A DNA stretch of 17,381 nucleotides. Source: Alangreenwoodia sp963602445. GTDB lineage: Bacteria > Bacillota > Clostridia > Peptostreptococcales > Anaerovoracaceae. Shown piece after piece: positions 7,578-14,363 of this stretch (positions are counted from its first letter, which is position 1; each line of letters begins with the position of its first letter). The notes under the pieces are model-generated. The model was given only the letters and a program-made list of their open reading frames with translations, was not told the DNA's origin and did no database searches. The stretch is taken from assembly GCA_963602445.1 (NCBI GenBank), contig CAVCIY010000046.1:1-17381 (forward strand), written 5' to 3'. The translations under genes were made by a program, and so were the position numbers.

Positions 7578-8957
7578 TTACTCTTCTGTGCTTTCTGCTT
7601 CTTCTTCAGCAGGTTCTGAAGCTTCCGGCTCATCCTCACCGGCAGGTGCTGGTTCCTTTGGCTCTACCTCAACGATATCTGCCTTCTGTACGAGGAATTC
7701 CAGTGCCTTTCTGCCGGCAAGCTCCTTCTTTACATATTTGATGTCATCGCCTATAATCTCTGTCATCTTTTCAGGAGTCACTCCGTAAGTAACAGACATC
7801 TTCGCAATCTCATCCTTGACATCTTCTTCGGTAGGCTCAAGTCCTTCCTTCTTTGCGATAGCTTCCACGATAAGACGAGTCTTAACCTTCTTCTCGGCTT
7901 CGCCTCTTACCTGTTCTCTGAAACCTTCTGTATCAGTATGTGTAGCTTCGAGATAGCTATCGAGAGTCATGCCGTTGTAACCAAGCTGCTGGTCAAATGT
8001 TCTGAGAAGCTCATCTATCTGATGCTCGATCATGCATTCAGGAATATCTATAACAGTTTCGTCATAAATCTTGCCGATAATTTCATTCTGGGCTCTGTTT
8101 TCGTTCTGCTGTCTCTTATTCTTTTGGATATTTTCTCTGATTTCTTCCTTCCACTCCTCGAGAGTGTCGTGCTCGCTGCATTCCTTAGCGAGATCGTCAT
8201 CGATTTCCGGAAGTTCTTCCTCAAGGACCTCGTGAATCTTGCAATCGAACTTAACGAGCTCTCCGGCAAGCTTTTCTGTAGGATAATCGATTGGGAATGT
8301 AACTTCGATAGTTTTTTCGTCGTCAGCCTTTACACCTAAAAGCTGCTCTTCGAAGCCCGGAATAAATTCCCTTGAACCGATCTTGAGCTTGTGACCTTCT
8401 GCCGAACCGCCTTCAAAAGCAATACCGTCCATGTCATAGCCCTTATAGTCAAGTACTACTGTATCCCCTTCTTCTGCAGCCTTGTCAGCGTGAAGAAGTC
8501 TTGCATTTCTTCTTGCATAACTTCTGAGCTGAGTGTCCATATCATCATCAGTAACTTCAGGAATAGGAACCTCTACATGAACACCTGTATAATTTTCTAC
8601 CTCAACTTCAGGCTCTGTAATGAACTTGATGTTGAAAGTAAAGCCCTTACCTGATTCAATTTCCTGATCTGTCAGGTCAATCTGAGGATGATCGACAGGT
8701 TCATATCCGATTTCTTCGAGTGCGTCCGAATAGTTGGCATTGAATACTTCATTTATGGCATCTTCATAGAATATGCCGCTGCCGTACTGTGCTTCAATAA
8801 GCTTTCTCGGTGCCTTGCCTTTTCTGAATCCGTTTACTCTGAAGAGATGTTTCTGTTCCTTATAGCACTTATTAATTGCCTGTTCGAACTCTTCTGCCGT
8901 AATCTCCATCGTCATGCTGACAGTGTTGATATCTTTGTTTATGAAATTTGCTTTCAT
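7578..8957 (-). CDS. tig: Trigger factor (ribosome-associated chaperone and prolyl isomerase)
   Basis: This chaperone receives nascent chains at the ribosome exit. The N-terminal ribosome-binding domain has the signature GFRKGKAPR at 43-51. The FKBP-type prolyl isomerase domain spans about 160-245 (GDTVVLDYKGY through FDCKIHEV). The C-terminal helical chaperone domain follows, ending in an acidic Pro/Glu/Ala tail (about 426-459). The start chosen is ATG at 8957 (459 residues). A TTG at 8978 would add seven residues but overlaps the GGGAGG ribosome binding site at 8969-8974, whose 11-nt spacing to the ATG is somewhat long. Its own promoter lies at 8999-9027, giving a leader of about 35 nt, so it heads the tig-clpP-clpX-lon-ysxC-DUF1232-hpt unit. 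Confidence 0.97.
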   Translation of the reverse strand: MKANFINKDINTVSMTMEITAEEFEQAINKCYKEQKHLFRVNGFRKGKAPRKLIEAQYGSGIFYEDAINEVFNANYSDALEEIGYEPVDHPQIDLTDQEIESGKGFTFNIKFITEPEVEVENYTGVHVEVPIPEVTDDDMDTQLRSYARRNARLLHADKAAEEGDTVVLDYKGYDMDGIAFEGGSAEGHKLKIGSREFIPGFEEQLLGVKADDEKTIEVTFPIDYPTEKLAGELVKFDCKIHEVLEEELPEIDDDLAKECSEHDTLEEWKEEIRENIQKNKRQQNENRAQNEIIGKIYDETVIDIPECMIEHQIDELLRTFDQQLGYNGMTLDSYLEATHTDTEGFREQVRGEAEKKVKTRLIVEAIAKKEGLEPTEEDVKDEIAKMSVTYGVTPEKMTEIIGDDIKYVKKELAGRKALEFLVQKADIVEVEPKEPAPAGEDEPEASEPAEEEAESTEE

Positions 8958-8998
8958 CTTTGTTTTTTCCTCCCGCAATTTTTTTCATACCACCGTAA

Positions 8999-9027
8999 AT
9001 TATACAATTTTTTCCCCGAATTGTAAA
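8999..9027 (-). promoter_or_regulatory. Sigma-A-type promoter for tig
   Basis: On the minus strand -35 TTTACA (9022-9027) and -10 TATAAT (8999-9004) are separated by exactly 17 bp. Transcription would start near 8992, about 35 nt before the tig ATG. This is one of the best promoter matches in the window. Confidence 0.85.
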
Positions 9028-9120
9028 GTATACTTTTTCCGTCCGGATATTGTAATGTGAACTGCTCCGACTAACAGAAGCCATGATTTATCTCTCAGAG
9101 TAAATAGGCAATTATATTCT

Positions 9121-9182
9121 TATGCCTTCTTATGCCTTTTTATGCCTTCTTTTGCCTTCTTGCTTATGCATTCTTGCCTTCT
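9121..9182. repeat. 10-bp tandem repeat starting at the CYTH gene stop
   Basis: Four exact-phase 10-bp units (tatgccttct type) occupy 9121-9160. The flanking 9161-9182 is a 22-bp unit with both halves of the decamer that forms the end of the CYTH gene, including its TAA stop (9164-9166). On the minus strand the unit GAAGGCATAA equals the gene's GAAGGC codons joined to its terminal GCATAA. Confidence 0.85.
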
Positions 9183-9796
9183 AAAAGCAAAAGTCCTCTG
9201 TAATATTTAGACTTAAGCCCAGGCTCAAGCCCGAATTCTGCGCATAAAGTATCTCCTATATGCTTCACGTCTTCTATGCTTCCCGAAAAAAGTTCCAGCT
9301 CAAGCTCGTGTATCTTGCAAGTCCCTGCATCAGTAACAGTCTCACCCTTGTCGAGTGCGGCCTCACATATAGTGCTTCCTGTGTCAATCCTTACAGTTTG
9401 TCTTATAAAAGAATTCTCCATAATTCTTGACAGCTGCCGGCTACCTACAAGCTTTATAAGTTCATTTCCCTTCTCACTCTCGGCAAATATATCGAGTGTC
9501 GGATGAACCAGGTCCGGCTCACCACAAAGCTTTATACTCAATTCTTCTCTTTCATGAAGAGCCTCTTCGCTCTTGCCCCCCCACTTGAGAGTGGCAACAT
9601 ACCTTCTTCCTTCTTTTCTTATGCGGAATGCTGCCTCTACTTCTTGCAGAAGACCGTCCTCAGTATCATAATAAATCGCCTGCATCTCAGTTTTTTCAAA
9701 TGAGTCCAGTTCTCCAAATCTGCTGAAATTTTCTTCTGTCCACATAGCTTCCTGTGCAGCGTCATCAGGAATCAGATACTTAAATTCGATTTCCAT
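9164..9796 (-). CDS. CYTH-domain triphosphate tunnel protein
   Basis: This 210-residue protein matches the CYTH superfamily (class IV adenylate cyclase, thiamine triphosphatase and tripolyphosphatase relatives), which binds triphosphates and metal in a beta barrel. The hallmark ExExK is Glu2, Glu4, Lys6 (MEIEFKYLI). Other basic and acidic tunnel residues are present: Arg58 and Arg60 in AFRIRKEG, Lys71 in ATLKWGG, Arg83 in HEREE, Glu165/Glu167 in HELELEL and Lys197 in SKYYRG. The set looks catalytically complete; the substrate cannot be told from sequence. The ATG follows GGAG and it is transcribed from one or two nearby promoters. The convergence of its stop codon with a 10-bp array is notable. 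Confidence 0.88.
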   Translation of the reverse strand: MEIEFKYLIPDDAAQEAMWTEENFSRFGELDSFEKTEMQAIYYDTEDGLLQEVEAAFRIRKEGRRYVATLKWGGKSEEALHEREELSIKLCGEPDLVHPTLDIFAESEKGNELIKLVGSRQLSRIMENSFIRQTVRIDTGSTICEAALDKGETVTDAGTCKIHELELELFSGSIEDVKHIGDTLCAEFGLEPGLKSKYYRGLLLLEGKNA

Positions 9797-9925
9797 ATAA
9801 TCTCCAAATCTGTCTCCGGCACACCTGTAAACCGGTCAGCGCAAATAAACTTTGCTCCCGGCTTTGTGCTTCGTATGACTTTCGAACAATATAATGAATC
9901 TTGAAAAATCCTACAATTTCCGACA

Positions 9926-9954
9926 ATTTTATCACATCATTGTTTTTTTTACAA
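9926..9954 (-). promoter_or_regulatory. Promoter P2 upstream of the CYTH gene
   Basis: -35 TTGTAA (9949-9954) and -10 TAAAAT (9926-9931) have 17-bp spacing on the minus strand. An A-run fills the upstream half of the spacer. The predicted start is near 9919. Confidence 0.7.
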
Positions 9955-10036
9955 GTCTATTGTGTATATAGCCTTATTCTATGCGGTTTATGCGGTTTAT
10001 AGGCGGTGCGAAGTCTCCGGCAGGTCCGTTGGTTGT

Positions 10037-10065
10037 ATTATATCATGCATCGTTCTTTCAAACAA
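10037..10065 (-). promoter_or_regulatory. Promoter P1 upstream of the CYTH gene
   Basis: -35 TTGTTT (10060-10065) and a perfect -10 TATAAT (10037-10042) have 17-bp spacing on the minus strand. It lies immediately after the direct repeats at the radical SAM 3' end and about 110 bp upstream of P2. Confidence 0.75.
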
Positions 10066-10066
10066 G

Positions 10067-10126
10067 TGTTCTTTTTATTGTAATTTTATTTTAATCTTAT
10101 GTTCTTTTTATTTTTAATCCTGCAAA
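10067..10126. repeat. 33-bp direct repeat at the radical SAM 3' end
   Basis: The block tgttctttttatt occurs at 10067 and again at 10100, a 33-bp period. On the minus strand both copies start with GATTAAAA, which in the first copy is the last codon (Asp) and TAA stop of the radical SAM gene. The sequence is very A+T-rich, so part of the likeness may be compositional. Confidence 0.6.
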
Positions 10127-11223
10127 GTCACTCTCACTTTGCGTGCCTCCATCTCTCTGTCAATTGCAAATTTAAAGCTGATTTGAGGATATTTTTCCAC
10201 AAAATATATTTTGTTTGACTTTTTCACTCCGACCATTGTCGAAAATGTTTCCGGAGAAGAAAAAATCGTAACCTTTGTTTTTTTCGTACCGGCGCCGTCT
10301 CCGCAAACTGTACCTTCACCGGCGCCGTCTCCGCAAACTGTACCTTCACAGGCGCCGCCCTTAAATCCCATCATCCCAAGCTCTTTTTCAATATCGCACC
10401 TGAGCATATACGCTTCCGCAAGCTGTCTGAATGCCGGATGATACGTTCCGGCGCCGACGGAGCCTTCTTCATTATTTATATTGTCGCTGCTCTTTAGCCC
10501 GACACGAAGGACCTCAATGCCTGCAGCATAAAATTCTCTAAGCATGTCACTGACGGTCTTTACAGCCTCTTTCTCTTCAAGAGGCTTGTATTTTCCCATT
10601 TCATACATTCTGTATAATGCCGTATTCTTCAGCACGACAGTCGGATATATTCTGACCATCTCAGGTCCGATTTTCAATGTCTCTCTTACCGACTCCATAC
10701 ACTTTTTATGTGAATCCCCCGGAAGCCCGACCATCAGCTGTATGCCGAGCCTTATGCCGCGTGCCTTTATTTTTTCGCAGCTCTCATATACTATTTCCCG
10801 GCTGTGACCTCTGTTCGAAAGCCTCAGCACATCGCTGTCAAAGGACTGAACTCCAAGCTCCACAACATCGGTGCCGTATTTTACGAGCTGGTCGAGAATC
10901 TCATCATTAATATAATCCGGTCTGGTCGACATATGTATCGCATTCACAAGTCCCCTATCTTTATATTCCTTGGCAATCTGCAGATACATAGCCTGCTCTT
11001 CCAGTGGAATACCCGTAAAACTGCCTCCGAAAAATGCAATCTCAATCTCCTTGACATTCGGATTTGTTGTGAGTGTAGACAGATACTGCTCAATGATGCG
11101 AATTGTTTCTTCCTTGTCCGGCGCACAGTCTCTGGCAGTAATGGCTTTCTGATCGCAAAATACGCAGGCATGCGGGCAACCGTAATGAGGAACGAATATA
11201 GGTATTATTGCATGAGTCTTCAT
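10114..11223 (-). CDS. Elp3-like radical SAM protein
   Basis: This 369-residue enzyme has the radical SAM 4Fe-4S motif CX3CX2C as Cys16, Cys20, Cys23 (GCPHACVFCDQ), the glycine-rich AFFGGSFTGIP at 63-73 and the ELGVQSFDSDVLRLSNRGH segment at 122-140 typical of Elp3/YhcC-type proteins. A C-terminal extension resembles the Radical_SAM_C domain and there is no acetyltransferase domain. The substrate is not known for this clostridial subgroup. Between residues 291 and 313 there is a low-complexity insert with two exact copies of EGTVCGDGAG. The ATG follows GAAAGGA. It lies 76 bp after the GME-like gene, which may share its transcript. Confidence 0.88.
   Translation of the reverse strand: MKTHAIIPIFVPHYGCPHACVFCDQKAITARDCAPDKEETIRIIEQYLSTLTTNPNVKEIEIAFFGGSFTGIPLEEQAMYLQIAKEYKDRGLVNAIHMSTRPDYINDEILDQLVKYGTDVVELGVQSFDSDVLRLSNRGHSREIVYESCEKIKARGIRLGIQLMVGLPGDSHKKCMESVRETLKIGPEMVRIYPTVVLKNTALYRMYEMGKYKPLEEKEAVKTVSDMLREFYAAGIEVLRVGLKSSDNINNEEGSVGAGTYHPAFRQLAEAYMLRCDIEKELGMMGFKGGACEGTVCGDGAGEGTVCGDGAGTKKTKVTIFSSPETFSTMVGVKKSNKIYFVEKYPQISFKFAIDREMEARKVRVTLQD
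10288..10347 (-). repeat. 30-bp in-frame repeat in the radical SAM gene
   Basis: Two tandem 30-bp units encode EGTVCGDGAG twice (residues 293-312). On the + strand the unit carries ggcgccgtctccgcaaactg, and a third partial ggcgcc follows. The two copies are nearly identical at DNA level, so the duplication looks recent, and it adds two extra cysteines outside the cluster motif. Confidence 0.9.
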
Positions 11224-11299
11224 AAATCAAATCCTTTCGGCGGTCAATGCGCCACTCGGCATCAAAGCCCTTCCGGCAATGCCTTGCGCAGCCCGTACA

Positions 11300-12259
11300 T
11301 CACGGCAGATAAATAATCGAACCGATGTCGGTCAATTCGTAATCTTCAAAATAACGGACTTCCTTGCCATGTGCTGTTATGAATTCAATTATCTTTTTAT
11401 GGTCAGGATGAGCCAAAAGATTTCCATTAAAATATATAATGGAATCCACATCTCCCGATGCACCCCCGATAAAGCCGTAATCAAAGCCTTCAAGGGCAAC
11501 ATGTCCCTTTTCGATTTCAAGAATATCAATCCGTCCCAAAGCCTGCCGGTCTGAATCACCTCGACTGAGATCATTTCGACCGTGATCGTCTCGACCGTGA
11601 TCGTCTCGACCGTGATCATCTTTACTTTCCGCACAAAGCTTTTCATTATATGCACGGCACGAACGCACTATCGACGCATCCGCCGTAATAATGGCATTGT
11701 CCGCGGCAACTACACAAGAGCACTTCGTATATCCCTGTTTTACATTGATAATCTCAAGCTTGGCATTTCTCGCATAACTGAGAAGCGCCGCTGACGTATA
11801 TTTGATATTGTGAATAAAAAATTTGTCTGTTGACACGGCATTATATGCCACATCATAAGGATATTCACGGCCTATTTGACTTGCTTCATATATTACATGA
11901 CCGCTTTGACCTATTTTATTTATACCGCAGCCTCTGAGGGATTCTACGCGCGCCGACTTCAAATCAGGCTCCTCTCCGCAAGCCGACTTCAAATCAGGCT
12001 CCGTCCTTGAAGCTTCATCCACAATCAAGGTATCCTTTATTCTGCACATATAAATGTCGGGATGTGCCGAAATGGCTTCATATACCGCATCCGTCGATTT
12101 CACCCTGAATATAGTATGTCCCGTCTTCTCCAATTCGCAAATAAGCGGCTCCCCCGCATTTTCCGAAATAAAAATTTTCCCCAATACTATTTTCTCCCTG
12201 CCGTCTGCGTTCTTTACATCTGCTGTGACATACTTACACGTTGTGTCCACAACACTCAT
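11300..12259 (-). CDS. Probable DUF6873/GME-fold family protein
   Basis: This 319-residue protein resembles an uncharacterised clostridial family with a predicted GME fold (the amidinotransferase/dimethylarginine-hydrolase fold); I recognise it from motifs, not from a search. The conserved-looking blocks are YPYDVAYNAV at 133-142, VKQGYTKCSCVV at 173-184 with DNAIITAD at 187-194, HVALEGFDYGFIGGASG at 253-269, IYFNGNLLAHPD at 275-286 and ELTDIG near 308-313. Catalytic activity cannot be claimed. Two low-complexity inserts interrupt the fold: a 10-residue repeat at 87-106 and DDHGR three times at 214-228. The start codon lies 15 nt after the metallophosphoesterase stop with only a weak ribosome binding site, suggesting translational coupling. 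Confidence 0.65.
   Translation of the reverse strand: MSVVDTTCKYVTADVKNADGREKIVLGKIFISENAGEPLICELEKTGHTIFRVKSTDAVYEAISAHPDIYMCRIKDTLIVDEASRTEPDLKSACGEEPDLKSARVESLRGCGINKIGQSGHVIYEASQIGREYPYDVAYNAVSTDKFFIHNIKYTSAALLSYARNAKLEIINVKQGYTKCSCVVAADNAIITADASIVRSCRAYNEKLCAESKDDHGRDDHGRDDHGRNDLSRGDSDRQALGRIDILEIEKGHVALEGFDYGFIGGASGDVDSIIYFNGNLLAHPDHKKIIEFITAHGKEVRYFEDYELTDIGSIIYLP
11576..11620 (-). repeat. 15-bp in-frame repeat in the GME-like gene
   Basis: Three 15-bp units encode DDHGR (residues 214-228), followed by degenerate units NDLSR and GDSDR. The + strand unit is close to gtgatcgtctcgacc. The insert is highly charged and lies in a loop between conserved blocks. Confidence 0.9.
11942..12001 (-). 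repeat. 30-bp in-frame duplication in the GME-like gene
   Basis: The + strand block gccgacttcaaatcaggctc occurs at 11952 and 11982, a 30-bp period. It encodes EPDLKSACGE then EPDLKSARVE (residues 87-106). Confidence 0.85.
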
Positions 12260-12274
12260 CGCAATATATTCTGC

Positions 12275-13285
12275 CTAATTTTTGATATCAATGATATTTA
12301 CTTCAGGAGGCGACATAAATCGCATATTTATTTTCGACATTCCGAGACCTCCGGAAACGTAAAGCTCAAGCGGGTCGCTGTTGTCAACTCCGTCTAAGCC
12401 GGATGCATCAAGAGATCCGGTATCAAATCCTGTCTCGCCCTTTTCTCCGGAGCTGCTGTCAACGATAACCTGGTTCAATTCCTTGTCATATACGAGTGAG
12501 AATGCGCCCTTCACATATTTTTTTCCGTATGTGGGAAGCACCAGACGATCGAAAATCCTGAGATTTATCTGTCTGCCGTGTGTATGCCCGGAAAGTATTA
12601 AATTAATATTATAATTGATCATTTTGTCGGCCACGTCCGGTTCATGGCAAAGAACTATATTGTAATCGTCGTCATCAAGGCTCTTAGCCGAAGTCACGTC
12701 TCCGTATCCTATAAGCATGTCATCTATGCCGTGAATCACTATATTGCTGTCATCAACAGACACAGATTCATTGACAAGAGTCTTAAAGCCGCCATCCTCC
12801 ATAATTTTCTCATATTCAAATTGCATATCTCCGCCGTAGTCATGATTTCCATAAACCGCATATTTGCCGTACGGGGCTTTAAGAGCAGCGAGCAGCTCTG
12901 ATATTTCGCCGGTGTCACCTTTATACTCACTCAGGTTGTCCACAAGGTCGCCCAGAAACAGAATCATGTCCGGTTTTGCATTATTTATCGCATCGGCAGC
13001 TTTCTTAAAATCTTTCACCGTATAATAATCCGAAAAATGCGTATCAGCAAAAATCGCCAGCCTGAGGCAATCGTTATTTTCGCCAAATTCAAGTGTGTCA
13101 GATTTATAATCCTGCTCCTTTGTCACAAGTCTTCTCGGCTCAACAAATCTCGCATATACCAGCGCAGCACAGACAACAGCTATAATAAAGGCCAAAATTG
13201 CACACACAATCTTGACCTTTCTCTTGCGCAAATTATAACCGATCTCATCACTTGCCGAGTCATATCTGGGATTTCTGTATGCCAT
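12275..13285 (-). CDS. Membrane-anchored YkuE-like metallophosphoesterase
   Basis: This is a calcineurin-like metallophosphoesterase of 336 residues. The N-terminus is basic, with one membrane segment at about 24-46, placing the catalytic domain outside the cytoplasm (inference). The metal-binding motifs are all present: ADTH at 80-83, GDLVDN at 112-117, GNHDYG at 146-151, LCHEPD at 212-217 and GHTHGR at 233-238. The C-terminal YVSGGLGMS and PPEVNIIDI motifs match the YkuE/YaeI group, whose members hydrolyse phosphodiesters such as UDP-diacylglucosamine-type lipids in some species; the substrate here is unknown. A Gly/Asp/Ser-rich loop at about 280-306 looks longer than usual. It is followed with a 15-nt gap by the GME-like gene. 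Confidence 0.9.
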   Translation of the reverse strand: MAYRNPRYDSASDEIGYNLRKRKVKIVCAILAFIIAVVCAALVYARFVEPRRLVTKEQDYKSDTLEFGENNDCLRLAIFADTHFSDYYTVKDFKKAADAINNAKPDMILFLGDLVDNLSEYKGDTGEISELLAALKAPYGKYAVYGNHDYGGDMQFEYEKIMEDGGFKTLVNESVSVDDSNIVIHGIDDMLIGYGDVTSAKSLDDDDYNIVLCHEPDVADKMINYNINLILSGHTHGRQINLRIFDRLVLPTYGKKYVKGAFSLVYDKELNQVIVDSSSGEKGETGFDTGSLDASGLDGVDNSDPLELYVSGGLGMSKINMRFMSPPEVNIIDIKN

Positions 13286-13388
13286 CTCTCATTCTTCTTT
13301 CCGTTCTCAATATTGTCCCACCATGCTTTCACAAATTTTTGCGCACATTGCAATATGCACACTGTGTTTTGGCTTTGATGCTCACGTT

Positions 13389-13564
13389 GCGTCACCCGCA
13401 CGCATTGTTGTGTACACATTGCATCATTCGTGCGCATTGCGGTGTGCATGTTGCGTCACCCGCACGCATTGTTGTGTACACATTGCATCATTCGTGTGCG
13501 TTACAATATACACATTGCATCATTCGTGTGCATTGCTGTGTTCACATTGCATATTCATATCTTA
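13389..13564. repeat. 32-bp tandem repeat downstream of the HAD gene
   Basis: Five units of exactly 32 bp lie at 13389-13420, 13421-13452, 13453-13484, 13485-13516 and 13517-13548. Units 1 and 3 are identical over 32 bp and units 1-2 and 3-4 form a 64-bp higher-order period. Most units carry the palindrome-like tgtgtacaca. A degenerate sixth unit (from 13549) reaches the HAD gene stop at 13562-13564, and weak units continue left to about 13357. This fills most of the 276-bp gap to the metallophosphoesterase gene. Confidence 0.92.
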
Positions 13565-14227
13565 CTCTTCGTTTATTTTTTTCATCAGTGAAAGGAGATC
13601 TTCAGGCTTTCTTAGTATATAATCCGGTATGTAATCGTCCTTTGCTTCACCCGAAGGAATCGCTGCGCTCCAGTCCACCAGGACCGAAACAGTGCCGGCA
13701 TTTTTTGCGCAGAGTATATCCATTTTGGTATCTCCGACCATGACCGCCTGCCCCGGATCTGCTCCCATATTTTCAAGAGTTATGAGAATAGGCTCCGGGT
13801 CCGGCTTGTGCTTCGTGACATCGTCTCCCGTCAGGATATACTCAAAGAAGTCACCGATACCAAAGCTTTTGATGGCATCATGTGCCGAAAGACTGAGCCT
13901 CGACGTAACGATCGCCATGCGGTATCCCGCATCCTTTGCAGCAGCAAGCATATCATAAACTCCCGGAAATAATTCTATCTCCTCGTCCATATGTTCTTTC
14001 TGATAACTTCTGTAAATGTCTACATTTCTGAGGACATCTTCATCATTGCCTCCGAAAAATTTGCGCATAGTTTCCTTTAGCGGTTCACCAAAAGTCGCCA
14101 AAATTTCCTTGGCATCTCCTTCATGACCGAGAATCGTGCGAAATGTATGCTGCCATGAACGAAGAATAATCCCGTTTGAATCCATAACAGTTCCGTCCAG
14201 ATCAAATAATATCACATCTTTTTTCAT
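13562..14227 (-). CDS. HAD-superfamily phosphatase (PGP/PpaX-like)
   Basis: This 221-residue HAD hydrolase has all four motifs: I FDLDGTVMD with nucleophile Asp9 and acid/base Asp11, II AIVTSR near 105-110, III Lys141 in KHKPDPEP, and IV VGDTKMD at 164-170. The helical cap between motifs I and II is of the phosphoglycolate-phosphatase/PpaX type. Phosphoglycolate, pyrophosphate or a nucleotide are all possible substrates. The start at 14227 is set by GAGGAGG about 9 nt upstream; an open frame extends 31 codons further but its N-terminus is basic, unlike any HAD protein, and lacks a ribosome binding site. It is followed by a 32-bp repeat array and lies 136 bp after asnS. Confidence 0.9.
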   Translation of the reverse strand: MKKDVILFDLDGTVMDSNGIILRSWQHTFRTILGHEGDAKEILATFGEPLKETMRKFFGGNDEDVLRNVDIYRSYQKEHMDEEIELFPGVYDMLAAAKDAGYRMAIVTSRLSLSAHDAIKSFGIGDFFEYILTGDDVTKHKPDPEPILITLENMGADPGQAVMVGDTKMDILCAKNAGTVSVLVDWSAAIPSGEAKDDYIPDYILRKPEDLLSLMKKINEE

Positions 14228-14363
14228 AATATCAATCCTCCTCGATATCACCGTATCGGAGCTTGTATACCTGTATTTTCTGCCACTATGCCGCCGTTTT
14301 CGCACTTGCATTTGCGCCATATTCAGCCGAGCCGCACTCTATGCACCGCTGCCTCCGCACCTA

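Larger units (their letters stand above)
9797..10066 (-). other. Long leader region of the CYTH gene
   Basis: This is most of the 317-bp gap between the radical SAM gene and the CYTH gene. It holds two promoter-like elements but no open reading frame with a ribosome binding site, and no intrinsic terminator that I can see. The leader from the proximal promoter would be about 120 nt. Short complementary stretches (CCGGT and GCCGG) occur but I see no confident riboswitch fold. Confidence 0.5.

Noticed and set aside
8958..8978. Upstream TTG start for tig
   Set aside because: The TTG and the first added codons overlap the GGGAGG ribosome binding site used by the ATG at 8957.
13389..13548. Possible CRISPR array
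   Set aside because: Units are contiguous 32-mers with no unique spacers, and there are no cas genes.
13252..13743. Plus-strand open frames of 163 and 99 codons
   Set aside because: They are produced by the stop-free 32-bp repeat array and the antisense of the HAD gene, with His/Cys-rich repetitive translation and no ribosome binding site.
14228..14320. 31-codon N-terminal extension of the HAD gene
   Set aside because: It is basic and low-complexity, without a ribosome binding site, while the ATG at 14227 has a strong one and gives the standard HAD N-terminus.
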